Assembly (NCBI RefSeq): GCF_900637055.1
Contig: NZ_LR134338.1
Location: 4,553,001-4,617,000, forward strand
Reading direction: 5' to 3'
Origin: Brevibacillus brevis
GTDB lineage: Bacteria; Bacillota; Bacilli; Brevibacillales; Brevibacillaceae
Length of the DNA: 64,000 nucleotides
Part shown: positions 32,537 through 41,923 of the stretch, one piece after another
Position numbering within the stretch: the first letter of the stretch is position 1
How the letters are laid out: every line of letters begins with the position of its first letter
Notes under the pieces: generated by a model
Database searches by the model: none
Seen by the model: only the letters and a program-made list of their open reading frames with translations
Told to the model about the DNA's origin: nothing
Made by a program: the position numbers and the translations under genes

Positions 32537-33595
32537 CTACTCTCCTATGCCCTGACTTGGATACGCATGAACGATGCGTCCCTTTCTTCCCGTTGTCGTG
32601 ACTGCTTGGGAAAGAGAATGGTAGATCGCTTCCTCTGTCGCTTCTGCCGCAGCAGCAAACAATTCGTTCATGATCGGATGATCCTCGCGTAGTTGCACGC
32701 GCGTTTCCGTAACGGCTGTTGTCTGATGTGGGATCTTTTGCGCTGTGGAAAAAGCAATGACGATGTCGCCGCTCCCGTGCCCAAAATGGCTCCCCGTACG
32801 TCCCAAGCCGATTCCTGTACGCTTTGCTACCCGAAGCAGTTGGCGATCACTGAGCGGCGCATCTGTCGCCAGTACGATGATGATCGAACCATCTTCGGAC
32901 TTCTCTACTGCGTTTTCATTGCTTTTGCAGCTTGTGAACAGATTCGCTCCCAAGAAATCATTCTTGTTGCCAAAGTTACTGAGTACCAAAGTCCCCAATG
33001 TATATACTTGCTCCTCAGTCACTACGATACGAGAAGACGAGCCGATACCGCCTTTATAGCCAAAGGCAATCATCCCCGTCCCTGCCCCGACAGCTCCTTC
33101 TTCTACGGCCTGGTCCGTTGCGTTCTGAATCGCTTCTCTAGCATCTTCCGGGCGCACGACACAGCGGCGAATGGAATTGAGATAACCATCGTTGCATTCG
33201 CCCACGACAATGTTGATCGTCCCGGTCGTGTCCCCGATCTCTTCGTTCGTATCCAGCATGTATTGCAGCGTCCCTTGTGTAACCGCGGGCACGGAAAACG
33301 TATTGGTGAGCATGATCGGCGATTCCAATACCCCCAGCTCATTTACTTGCACGAGTCCCGTCGTTTTGCCGAAGCCGTTGATCACATAGCTGGCCGCAGT
33401 CACCTTTTCACGAAACAAGCTGCCGCCATGCGGCAAAATGGCTGTCACTCCTGTGCATGCATAGTCGTCGTTGTCCAGCTCATGCTGGATCGTCACATGT
33501 CCCACTCGGACTCCGGCTACATCCGTAATGTCATTTTTCTCACCGACCGGCAGCCTCCCGATTGTCGCACCGAGCTGCCGAATTTTTTTCGTCAT
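32537..33595 (-). CDS. P1-family (DmpA-like, S58) N-terminal nucleophile peptidase
   Basis: A protein of about 352 residues (ATG at 33595 after GAAAGGA; an ATG at 33604 leaves no spacing). It has the DmpA pattern: NDITDVAGVRVGHVTI at the N-terminus, GAGTGMIAFGYKGGIGSSSR in the middle and the self-cleavage site DGSIIIVLATDAPL (nucleophile Ser near residue 237). Members cut themselves before that Ser and act as L-aminopeptidase/D-amidase/esterase. It lies 26 bases after the M19 dipeptidase and probably shares its transcript, in line with a role in degrading peptides that contain D-residues or unusual amino ends. Confidence 0.88.
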   Translation of the reverse strand: MTKKIRQLGATIGRLPVGEKNDITDVAGVRVGHVTIQHELDNDDYACTGVTAILPHGGSLFREKVTAASYVINGFGKTTGLVQVNELGVLESPIMLTNTFSVPAVTQGTLQYMLDTNEEIGDTTGTINIVVGECNDGYLNSIRRCVVRPEDAREAIQNATDQAVEEGAVGAGTGMIAFGYKGGIGSSSRIVVTEEQVYTLGTLVLSNFGNKNDFLGANLFTSCKSNENAVEKSEDGSIIIVLATDAPLSDRQLLRVAKRTGIGLGRTGSHFGHGSGDIVIAFSTAQKIPHQTTAVTETRVQLREDHPIMNELFAAAAEATEEAIYHSLSQAVTTTGRKGRIVHAYPSQGIGE

Positions 33596-33630
33596 GCGTT
33601 CCATTCCTTTCGTAAGGCTATGCCGATCGC

Positions 33631-34566
33631 TTACACCGGACGATTGCGCAGAAAGTTCTCATAGGCAAACCCGCGCACTTCTTCTTCCTTATAATGCTTG
33701 AGCAGCTCGTTGATCAGGTTTTGGCTCTGACCCGCGTGCTCCAAGCCTACGACCTTTGCGGAAATGCCGTCGAAGTCAGAGCCGAGCCCGATATGACGCA
33801 CGCCACCGAGTGAACAAAAATGATCGATATGCTTGATCAGATCATCTATCGTGGTTGGTGTCGTTTCATTGATAAACTGGGTGCAGTAGACGACATGTAC
33901 ATTCGCGCCTTTGGCAAATAACGCTTTTGCCTGTTCATCCGTCAGATTGCGTGGATGGTCGCAGATCGCTCGTGCATTCGAATGACTCGCGATCGGGTAT
34001 GCAGCAAGCTCAATCGTATCCCAGAAACTGCCCTCCCCTAGATGCGAGACGTCCGTCAACATTTTATGCTCATTGTGGAACTGAATGATTTCCTTGCCAA
34101 AGGTCGTCAGTCCAGCATTCCTCGGTTCCAGCGCACCATCCGCAGCGAGATTCGCGAAGTTCCAGGTGAGGCCCACAGAGCGAACTCCTAACTGATACAA
34201 AATGTGCAGCTTCTTCAAATCGTTGCCGATTGGTTCTACACCTTCCAACGTCAGCAATGCTCCGATCTCACCCTCTTGCAAATGGTCGAGATCGCTCCAA
34301 TCACGGATTTGTTTCATTTCTGGATGTTTTCCGAGAACCTCTGTATAAAAGTAATGAATTTGATCCAAAGCTTTTTGAAAACGTTGCTCCGTGGACAGTT
34401 CAGGTGATGTCCAGATCGCATAGCATTGCAGCTTTACCCCGCCATCGTGCAGCCGTTTTCTGTTGACGTCCAGCTCGTCCGCTTCCGCAAAGGACAGAGC
34501 CCCATTTTTCTCCCAAATTTTCAGAAGTGCATCACAGTGCAAATCGATAATCGGCATCTTGGCCAT
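33631..34566 (-). CDS. Membrane dipeptidase family (M19) peptidase
   Basis: A 311-residue renal-dipeptidase-type enzyme: DLHCDAL supplies the first HxD metal ligands (His10, Asp12), TLEGVEPIG the bridging Glu, and DVSHLGEGSFWD and the ASHSNARAICDHPRNL segment two further His ligands. GLGSDFDGI completes the site. Bacterial M19 enzymes are cytosolic zinc dipeptidases with preference for D-amino acids at the C-terminal position. GGATGGATACAG precedes the ATG. It is the first gene of the unit with the DmpA-like peptidase and is divergent to a LysR gene. Confidence 0.92.
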   Translation of the reverse strand: MAKMPIIDLHCDALLKIWEKNGALSFAEADELDVNRKRLHDGGVKLQCYAIWTSPELSTEQRFQKALDQIHYFYTEVLGKHPEMKQIRDWSDLDHLQEGEIGALLTLEGVEPIGNDLKKLHILYQLGVRSVGLTWNFANLAADGALEPRNAGLTTFGKEIIQFHNEHKMLTDVSHLGEGSFWDTIELAAYPIASHSNARAICDHPRNLTDEQAKALFAKGANVHVVYCTQFINETTPTTIDDLIKHIDHFCSLGGVRHIGLGSDFDGISAKVVGLEHAGQSQNLINELLKHYKEEEVRGFAYENFLRNRPV

Positions 34567-34812
34567 CTGTATCCATCCCTTGTGCTAAATTCCTTTGAGA
34601 ACACTACCTATTCTGTTAATTTTAAGGTAATGTATTTTGAAGAGCGAATCCAATAAATTATTGCTATAAGCCACTTAAGAAAACATTATCGAGGCATGTT
34701 CGAGGAGGAGCGGCCGCATTTTTGCGGAAAGTGTAAGCATGGTCGCTTTTACACTGTGAAGCACGTAACCTTTCCTGCGCAATTAAAAATTCACATAATG
34801 GAGCCACTACTC

Positions 34813-35706
34813 ATGAATATGGAGCAAATTGAAGCATTCATCTTTGTCGCCCTGACCGGGAGCTTCAGCAAAACGGCTGATTTGCTCTATCTGTCGCAGC
34901 CCACGGTCAGCATGCGGATCAAGGCACTCGAAACGACTATGGGCTGTAAGCTGTTTCAACGAACGGGTCATACGATTTCTCTTACAAAAGAAGGCGATCT
35001 GTTCCTTCCCTATGCGAAAAACATCATGCACATGCTGCAAGAGGGACAGCAAGCGATTCAGCGATCGCAAGGCGATGTAGAGGGAGAATTGACCATCTCC
35101 ACCGTTTTTGTCTCCGCCTTTTACATTTTGCCTGACCTCGTCCAGCAATTCCAGCAGCTGTACCCCAAAATCAAGCTGACGATCCTCACCGGACATTCCC
35201 ATCAGGTGCTCGATATGGTTCTGAACCACGAGGTGTCATTCGGAATTGCTCGTGCCGTTACTCATCCACAGATTAATCGGATTCAGCTAATGCCGGATGA
35301 CATGGTCTTAGCGATTTATCCCGATCATCCGTTTGGATTCCGCCATCAGGTCTCCATTGAAGAAGTCGCACGGGAACGACTAATCTTGTTCAATCGGGGC
35401 TCACTCGACTGGAAGCTGATCAACAATGCGTTCAGCCATTTTCAGCTACAAAACAATGTCGTCATGGAGGCTGACAACATCGAGGTCGTGAAGCGGATGG
35501 TGAAACAACGGCTGGGCATCGCCTTTTTGCCTCGCTTTGCCATCTCCAAAGATTTGGACGAAGGCGAGCTGCAGGAAGTAGACGTCCTGAATCTGCCGCA
35601 AATCAACCGGAACTTCGAGCTAATTTACCTGAAGGATACACCTGTTCACGGGATTATGCGTACGTTTATTGACTTTTTGATGCAGAGCAAAGCCTTGCAG
35701 CAGTAG
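34813..35706 (+). CDS. LysR-family transcriptional regulator
   Basis: A 297-residue LysR protein. The start is uncertain: ATGs at 34798, 34813 and 34819 are in frame, and I prefer 34813 because GGAG lies 9 bases before it. The HTH is in MEQIEAFIFVALTGSFSKTA through LYLSQPTVSMRIKALETTMG, with CKLFQRTGHTISLTKEG next, and then a complete effector domain. It is transcribed away from the M19/DmpA peptidase genes and may control them. It is followed by a bidirectional terminator. Confidence 0.87.
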   Translation: MNMEQIEAFIFVALTGSFSKTADLLYLSQPTVSMRIKALETTMGCKLFQRTGHTISLTKEGDLFLPYAKNIMHMLQEGQQAIQRSQGDVEGELTISTVFVSAFYILPDLVQQFQQLYPKIKLTILTGHSHQVLDMVLNHEVSFGIARAVTHPQINRIQLMPDDMVLAIYPDHPFGFRHQVSIEEVARERLILFNRGSLDWKLINNAFSHFQLQNNVVMEADNIEVVKRMVKQRLGIAFLPRFAISKDLDEGELQEVDVLNLPQINRNFELIYLKDTPVHGIMRTFIDFLMQSKALQQ

Positions 35707-35730
35707 GAAAGGACCATCGGCTTACCTCCT

Positions 35731-35781
35731 AAAAAAGCTTCACATCTGAACCAATGGAGTTGGTTGATGCGAAGCTTTTTT
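35731..35781. terminator. Bidirectional rho-independent terminator
   Basis: AAAAAAGCTTC...CATC..AACCAA pairs with TTGGTTGATG.GAAGCTTTTTT, between the convergent LysR and DUF2306 genes. Confidence 0.85.
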
Positions 35782-35800
35782 AAGAAGCGCTGCGTCTCTC

Positions 35801-36439
35801 TCATACTTTTTTGGGTGCTCGCAATTTCGTACGAATGATCATCTCCGCGGTCACGACAAGTCCAATCATGGTGACATATACACCGATTGTGTAGCTGAGC
35901 TCATACGGCAAACCTACCACCTTCTCTACGATCAGCTTCACGAGATGAATCAGCATGTTGGTGAACAAGAAGACAAAACTCCGAACCATCCATTCCTTAT
36001 GCTTCATGACTTGACGCTTTTTAATTTTAACGAGCGCCGTAATGGTAATTGCCGGCCAGATAATGTTCAACAGGTGGAAGGGCCAACTCGCTACTTTTCC
36101 GCCCGTTACATAAGGAGCCATATATCCCGATGTGACTACCACAACCAACACACTAAAAAGATAAACATAGCCTGTTACTTTATGTAGCTTGCGGTTCTCT
36201 GCGAGCAGCTTGTCCGAAAAGTTAGCCACCCCACAGACCAGGGCAATCATGGCGAAAAACAAATGGACATACATGACCGTAAGCCAAATCGATGTGTTCA
36301 TTCGCTCTTTGTTGTAATCAGATTTGTGACTGAGAAAGCCTTTTGCTTCTGGATCGATGATAAAGTTTTGCACGAGTGCATACGTGATCGCCATACAAGC
36401 GACGAAAATGACAATCGAATACGGTTTGATACGGTTCAT
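35801..36439 (-). CDS. DUF2306-type membrane protein
   Basis: Start at the ATG at 36439 (MNRIKPYSIVIFVACMAITY); longer frames upstream run through the TetR operator. The 212-residue protein has about five hydrophobic segments and conserved polar residues in them (YVHLFFAMIALVCG, RKLHKVTGYVYLF, KHKEWMVRSFVFLFTN), the pattern of DUF2306, a heme-b-561-like family of unknown role with paired His residues (RKLHK and MKHKEWM). It is divergent to a TetR gene with a strong palindrome between them, so TetR repression is likely. Confidence 0.78.
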   Translation of the reverse strand: MNRIKPYSIVIFVACMAITYALVQNFIIDPEAKGFLSHKSDYNKERMNTSIWLTVMYVHLFFAMIALVCGVANFSDKLLAENRKLHKVTGYVYLFSVLVVVVTSGYMAPYVTGGKVASWPFHLLNIIWPAITITALVKIKKRQVMKHKEWMVRSFVFLFTNMLIHLVKLIVEKVVGLPYELSYTIGVYVTMIGLVVTAEMIIRTKLRAPKKV

Positions 36440-36467
36440 CCTGTCACACAACCCTTTGTTCGATTTT

Positions 36468-36490
36468 AGAGACCGAACGGTTCGGTCTCT
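36468..36490. promoter_or_regulatory. TetR-type operator palindrome
   Basis: AGAGACCGAAC and GTTCGGTCTCT flank a single central base, an 11+1+11 perfect inverted repeat. It lies 28 bases before the DUF2306 start and 100 bases before the TetR start. The ACCGAACGGTTCGGT core is a form common to TetR-family operators. T-runs follow, but a terminator makes no sense between divergent genes. Confidence 0.75.
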
Positions 36491-36589
36491 TTTTGATTTT
36501 ACATGATTGCCTTCTTTCGTACACGAGAGAAATGTTACAATAACTTGGACGAATATAGACCGTGTTGGCCGAATGAAAGGACTATCGCG

Positions 36590-37180
36590 ATGCGAAAAGG
36601 CGAAAAAACAAAGCTGCATATTATCCAGAAGTCAGCAGAGCTGTTTAATCAAAATGGTTATACAGGAACCTCCATGCAAGACATCATGAATGCCACGGGA
36701 CTTACCAAAGGCGCACTCTACCGAGGTTTTACTAGTAAAGATGAGATTGCAATAGAGGCCTTTAAATATGCGGGTGAAGTGTTACAAGAACATTTTGCAG
36801 CTGCACTGGAAAAGCAGGACACAGCCACTGCAAAACTCGTTGCCATGGCAAAGGTATATTCTGATGCGGTAAACAATCCCCCGCTCCAAGGCGGCTGCCC
36901 GCTTCTCAACACAGCCGTCGAAAGTGACCATTCATTCCCGGTGCTCCGCGATTATGCCGTCGCGGCTTACCAAGAGACCATTTCCTTCATGCAGGGCTTG
37001 CTGGAAGACGGAATCGCCCAAGGAGAATTTCGTTCTGAAATGGACGCAGAAGCCGTCGCTTCGGTTATCTTCTCTTCCATTGAAGGGGCCATAATGGCAA
37101 GCAGACTCACCCTCGACAACAAGCATGTCCTTTTTGCCATCAAGCATATTGAGCAGCTTTTACTGACATACAAGCCATAG
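36590..37180 (+). CDS. TetR-family transcriptional regulator
   Basis: Start at the ATG at 36590 (GAAAGG nine bases before). The 196-residue protein has a TetR HTH in residues 8-55 (IIQKSAELFNQNGYTGTSMQ then GLTKGALYRGFTSKDEIA) and a ligand-binding domain with the TetR_C-type GGCPLLNTAVESD (near 105-117), a motif of the YxaF/LmrA-like subgroup. Close relatives repress exporters or dehydrogenases. The likely target here is the divergent DUF2306 gene and itself, through the palindrome at 36468-36490. Confidence 0.88.
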   Translation: MRKGEKTKLHIIQKSAELFNQNGYTGTSMQDIMNATGLTKGALYRGFTSKDEIAIEAFKYAGEVLQEHFAAALEKQDTATAKLVAMAKVYSDAVNNPPLQGGCPLLNTAVESDHSFPVLRDYAVAAYQETISFMQGLLEDGIAQGEFRSEMDAEAVASVIFSSIEGAIMASRLTLDNKHVLFAIKHIEQLLLTYKP

Positions 37181-37187
37181 CAAAAAG

Positions 37188-37237
37188 AAAAGAGCAGCCG
37201 CGCAGGATGTGTTACTCCTGCCTGGCTGCTCTTTTTT
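37188..37237. terminator. Rho-independent terminator
   Basis: AAAAGAGCAGCC...GCAGGA pairs with TCCTGC..GGCTGCTCTTTTTT, between the convergent TetR and dehydrogenase genes. Confidence 0.85.
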
Positions 37238-37259
37238 CGTGGACTTTTCCTGCTCATTT

Positions 37260-38240
37260 CTATTTGATATAGTGTACTTTTTCATGTCCGAGCAATGCTT
37301 CCAGCACTTGCTGTACTTTCACGCCTGTTTCAAACGTAACCAATCTAGCATCGCCACCGTTCATCGCCATAGACAGCTCATCTAACAGGAGAGAGAGACG
37401 ATCATGCTGTGGAACTTCAGCCGGAACGAGCGCTTCACCGTGTCCACCCACAAACAGATTGCTCCAGTTCACGACACTCAGCGTCCCTTTTGACCCGTAC
37501 ACGCGATAATCCAAATGCTCTTGATGTGCGATACCCGCCAAGCCATTGATCGTAACCGGGGTACCATCTGTCAGACGCAGGAAGGCCGATACGCCTGTCT
37601 CGCATAGCCCAGGATCTGCTGGATAGTCTACCTCTGAGCGGACTACATGCAGGTCTCCGAAGAGCGCGTAAGTCAGGTGAGCGAAATGAGGGAGCACTTC
37701 ACGGATGAAACCGCCTTGCTCACGACCAGCCAGCCAAGGTGTTTGCTGCCATGGACGCGGCCATTGGTGAAAATGCGTCAGGATATCGATGCGGCGGATA
37801 TCCCCGATTTCTTCAAGTCTGCGGGAGAGCTCAGGAAAAATGCCTTGATAGTAGAGCGGGAAGTTCATCGCATGGACAACCCCTGCGTCATTTGCTGCTT
37901 CCAGCATTTCTTGCGCTTCTGTCAACGAATTAGCCAACGGCTTTTCACAGAGCAAATGCTTTTTGTGCGCCAGTACATCCAAAGCAATCGCGTGATGGAA
38001 TTTGGGAGGAACCGCCAAATAGATGACGTCCAGCTCTACCTTTTTCAGTAATTCCTTATAATCTGTGTACCAAGGCACATCGCCGGACTTTTGCGCGGCT
38101 TCCTGTGCTCTTTCCGCAGATACATCACTCACTGCGGCTACTCGAAATTTTTCGTGGGTACGGATCGCGTTCATCATGCGCTCGCCCATGACGCCAGCGC
38201 CAACAACCCCAACGTTCCATTTCACTTGGTCCATCTGCAT
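37260..38240 (-). CDS. Gfo/Idh/MocA-family oxidoreductase
   Basis: A 326-residue NAD(P)-dependent dehydrogenase. The Rossmann motif GVVGAGVMGERMMNAI is at 10-25, the diagnostic LLCEKPLANSLTEAQEML at about 95-112 with the EKP catalytic Lys, and the C-terminal GFO/IDH/MocA domain contains REVLPHFAHLTYALFGD with the conserved His. Substrates are typically sugars, inositols or related ketone/alcohol pairs. ATGs at 38240 and 38234 are both possible, and spacing from GAGAGG favours the second. It stands alone between two terminators. Confidence 0.88.
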   Translation of the reverse strand: MQMDQVKWNVGVVGAGVMGERMMNAIRTHEKFRVAAVSDVSAERAQEAAQKSGDVPWYTDYKELLKKVELDVIYLAVPPKFHHAIALDVLAHKKHLLCEKPLANSLTEAQEMLEAANDAGVVHAMNFPLYYQGIFPELSRRLEEIGDIRRIDILTHFHQWPRPWQQTPWLAGREQGGFIREVLPHFAHLTYALFGDLHVVRSEVDYPADPGLCETGVSAFLRLTDGTPVTINGLAGIAHQEHLDYRVYGSKGTLSVVNWSNLFVGGHGEALVPAEVPQHDRLSLLLDELSMAMNGGDARLVTFETGVKVQQVLEALLGHEKVHYIK

Positions 38241-38386
38241 TTCCTCTCTTCCTGGTGAATGTTCGTCTTCGTGCCTCTACCCCTTTCTCCATTCAACTGA
38301 ACATTCCTTCTGAAAAGCTCAGATTGTCAGCTGCGGACGATTATGAAGACGTTTGGTTCGACCCAGAGATGTTACATGACTGAAGT

Positions 38387-38431
38387 AAACAGCTAGGGAA
38401 CCGGTGTACCAACTATGTTCTCTAGCTGTTT
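38387..38431. terminator. Hairpin downstream of ileS
   Basis: AAACAGCTAGGGAAC pairs with GTTCTCTAGCTGTTT around a 15-base loop, 19 bases beyond the ileS stop. T-richness follows mainly on the plus strand, so terminator activity for ileS is likely but not perfect. Confidence 0.5.
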
Positions 38432-38449
38432 GTTTATCCAACCGCTTTG

Positions 38450-41400
38450 TCACCCGATATGCAAACCAAATGTTTTATCTCCAAACGAAACGGTCTCCAT
38501 ATCTGCTATTTTCGCAAAAGACACATCCGAAACGAGTACACTCTCGCGCAAAACATGGGCAAAGCGCTCCAATGCTGCTCGCAGCTCATCGTCCACATCG
38601 AGTGTGAGCTCGATACGTTTATCGATGGGCAAATCCATCTTTTTGCGTGCATCCTGAATGACGCGGATGACCTCACGAACCCAGCCTTCTTGCTCAAGCT
38701 CTTCTGTAAGTGTCGTATTCAAGGCCACGTGGAGCTGATAGCCGGATGCAGAAGCGAAGCCTTGCTTCCCTTGCTTTTCCACGAGCAGCTCATCTAGCGT
38801 AATCCGCACGCTCTCGCCTGCGACCTCTACATCCAAGTAGCCCTTGTCCACTGCTTTCTGTGCATTGGCAGCATTCAGTTCTTTTAAATACCCTTGGATT
38901 GGCCCAACGAGCTGGCCGTATTTTTTCCCGGCTACCTTCAGGTTGAGCTTGAAATGATACGCCACGAAGCTGCTGTTACTTTGCTCCACCCGAATGTTTT
39001 TGACATTGATCTCGTCTTGGATAATTCCGGCAAATCGCTCGAGGTTAAATGGCTGCTCCATCGATACGATCAGCTCGGACAGAGGCTGTCTGGTCTTGAG
39101 TCCGGTTTCCTTGCGGACATTTCGCGCTAGCTCCACGATGTGACGAACCGTTTCCATGTCCCGCTCAAGGGTTTCGTCGATTTCTTCTGTATTCACCTTC
39201 GGATAGTCTGTCAAATGAACACTGCCTTCTCCCCCCAGATTGCCATACATATCTTCTGCGATCAGCGGCGCGAATGGTGCGATCATCTTCGCCAGCGTCA
39301 ACAACACTTTCCGCAGGGTCTGGTAAGCAGACACTTTGTCGGGTGTCATCCCTCTGCTCCAGAAACGATCCCTTGAGCGACGGATATACCAGTTGCTCAG
39401 CTCGTCGACGAACACTTCGATTTGCCCGGCCGGATTCATGAAATCGTAGGTTTCCAGACCTTTTACCACGTTCTGCAAGGTGGTGTTCAAACGGGAAAGT
39501 ATCCAACGATCCAATTCGTTCACAGGTGGATGTGCCGGATGCTCTTCTGGCTTGAATACATCGATCAAGGTGTATAACGAATAAAAAGCATGTGTGTTAT
39601 GGATCGTATCGATCACTTTGTACTTCGCCTCGGCGACGATCCGCTTGGAGAATCGCTTGCTGCTCCACGGCGCACTGTCAGACAAAAGCGCCCACCGGAA
39701 TGCATCTGCACCGAACTCCTCGATTACCTCCCACGGATCGATCCCGTTTCCTTTGCTTTTGGACATCTTTTGACCGTGTTCATCCAAAACGTGACCGGTA
39801 GATATGACCGCCTTGTAAGGCGCTTTTCCATTATACAGAGTAGAAACTGCCAACAAGCTGAAGAACCAGCCCCGCGTCTGATCGATTCCTTCCGAAATGA
39901 TATCGGCAGGGTACTGCTCTTGGAATACCTTTTCGTCGCCGAATGGATGATGGTACTGAGCAAACGGCATCGAGCCGCTGTCGAACCACACGTCAATGAC
40001 TTCAGGGGTCCGCTCCATCGTACCGCCGCAGGAGCAACGCAGCTTCACCTCATCGACAAACGGTTTGTGCAGCTCCAGATTCTCGTCGATTGGCGCCACA
40101 GATTTCTCACGCAACTCTTTTACACTGCCTGGCGCATATTCAGAGCCACAATCCTGACAAAGCCATAGATTGAGAGGCGTCCCCCAATACCGATTGCGGC
40201 TGATATTCCAGTCTACAAGCTCTTCGAGGAATTTCCCGAAGCGCCCTTCGCGCAAGTGGCCCGGATACCAGTCAATCTTGCTATTGTTTTCGATCAGCTG
40301 ATCCTTGATGGCTGTCGTTTTGATGAACCAGCTCTCCATTGCGTAGTAGAGCAGTGGCGATTTGCAACGCCAGCAGAACGGATAGCTATGCTCGTAGCGC
40401 TCCTTGGAAAACAGCAGACCGCGATGCGACAAGTCTTTTACGATATCGACGTCGCAATCCTTGACGAAGCGACCCGCAAAATCCGAGATTTGATCGGTAT
40501 AGCGGCCAGCCAAATTCACGACGTTCACGAAATCAAGTCCATGCTGACAGGTCGTGCGATAGTCATCCTCCCCGTGCGCTGGCGCAGTATGCACGATGCC
40601 AGTTCCGCTCGTATCACTGACATAGTCCGCATCGACGACGATATGTCCACGGTTTACTTTGAGATAGCCAAAAGGCGGCTCATACGCGGTACCGACGAAT
40701 TCTGCCCCTTTGTGCGTGGACAAAACCTCGTAGTCTTCCTTGAACACTTTTTCCGCGAGATTTTTTGCTACGACGTACACTTCACCCTTGTGCTTGACCC
40801 GCACATAATCGAGCTCTTTGTTAACAGCCAAAGCTACGTTGGCTGGAAGTGTCCATGGTGTCGTCGTCCACGCGAGGAAGATGTCATCGCTTGTCTTGCT
40901 TTTGAATTTGACCGTTGCACTCAAGTCCTTCACGTCTTCATAGCCTTGTGCTACTTCATGGGAGCTGAGCGTCGTCTGGCAATCCGGGCATTACGGACTG
41001 ACACGATGTCCTTTGTAAAGCAGTTCTTTTTTATGAATTTCGGAAAGGATGTGCCAGACGCTTTCGATGTAGTCGTTGGTCAAGGTGACGTATGAATGCT
41101 CCATATCTGTCCAGTAAGCGATCCCCTCCGTCAGCTCGCGCCATTGTTTTTCGTACTCGAATACGCTGTTTTTGCACTCCTCGACGAACTTGGCCACTCC
41201 GTAGTTTTCGATCTCCTGCTTGCCGGAAATGCCGAGTCGCTTCTCCACCCCAAGCTCTACCGGGAGACCATGCGTATCCCAGCCTGCCTTCCGGACGACA
41301 CGGTAACCGGACATCGTTTTGTAGCGTCCGATAAAATCCTTGATGACCCGTCCGAGCACGTGACCGATATGCGGCTGTCCGTTTGCAGTCGGAGGTCCTT

Positions 41401-41530
41401 CATAAAAGACAAAATTAGGCTTTCCCAGCCGATTGTCCATCGACTTGCGGAATGTGCCATCTTCCTTCCACTGATCCAGAACGCGCAGCTCGCGTGTCCT
41501 TGCTTTTTCTTTTACGTCTACTTTCCTCAT
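38450..41530 (-). pseudogene. ileS: Isoleucyl-tRNA synthetase, type 2 (eukaryote-like), interrupted by an in-frame TAA
   Basis: The reading frame encodes a full-length class I IleRS of about 1,026 residues. It has GPPTANGQPHIGHVLG (HIGH at 54-57), a CP1 editing domain (WTTTPWTLPAN) and KMSKS near residues 588-592. The KSKGNGIDPWEVIEEFGADA wording and the lack of the C-terminal zinc finger mark the type 2 form, often mupirocin-tolerant and present as a second copy. At 40991-40993 a TAA replaces what family sequences have as Tyr in HRVSPYCPDCQ (codon 180); both sides stay in the same frame. The product would be cut after 179 residues. Either this copy is dead or a sequencing error is present. 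It is not in the lspA/divIVA setting of the main ileS. Confidence 0.85.
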
Positions 41531-41582
41531 CATGTACACTCCTTCTTCTGTAGTTTGCGTAGAAGTGTAGGTTCATAGAACG

Positions 41583-41835
41583 CAAAAAAATCCCGCCCCC
41601 TAAGGGACGAGATTTGATCTCGCGATACCACCCTTGTTCCGAAATCTTCATGCAAGCATGTCATTTCGGCATCTCTACTACGTACCATCATACGCGTCCC
41701 TTGTAACGGTGGGATTCCGGGTCAGCTTACTCCAAAATGCTTCAGCTTTCCTTCTCGGAGAGGATTTTCGGCTAAGTCTTGAACGTTGGCTTTCAGCACA
41801 AGGCCAACTCTCTGGGGAACAAGGGGATTAGCTTA
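41583..41835 (-). promoter_or_regulatory. T-box leader of ileS (isoleucine)
   Basis: The minus-strand leader carries the stem I start (GAGAAAGAGTAAGC), a GAAA-ATC-CTCTC segment that matches the specifier position (ATC, Ile, at 41763-41765), the T-box AAGGGTGGTATCGCGAG (TGGT pairs with uncharged tRNA NCCA) at about 41617-41633, and a terminator ATCTCGTCCC/GGGGCGGGAT followed by seven T at 41585-41615. The T-box has TATCGCG where TACCGCG is commoner. When tRNA-Ile is uncharged it should allow read-through into ileS. Confidence 0.88.
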
Positions 41836-41923
41836 CTCTTTCTCGTCAATGAATTTGTTGGTGTTATTTTTTTACTTTACTTTTTACACTGGTTTCAAAA
41901 AATGTCAAGCGAGCGTATTACGG

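Noticed and set aside
36468..36510. A terminator at the TetR palindrome
   Set aside because: It is between divergent genes, where no transcript ends, and the perfect symmetry fits an operator.
38450..41530. Programmed recoding of the ileS TAA, or a split two-chain synthetase
   Set aside because: No selenocysteine-type or pyrrolysine context is expected for TAA, and the downstream ATG has no ribosome binding site. A simple nonsense change or error fits better.
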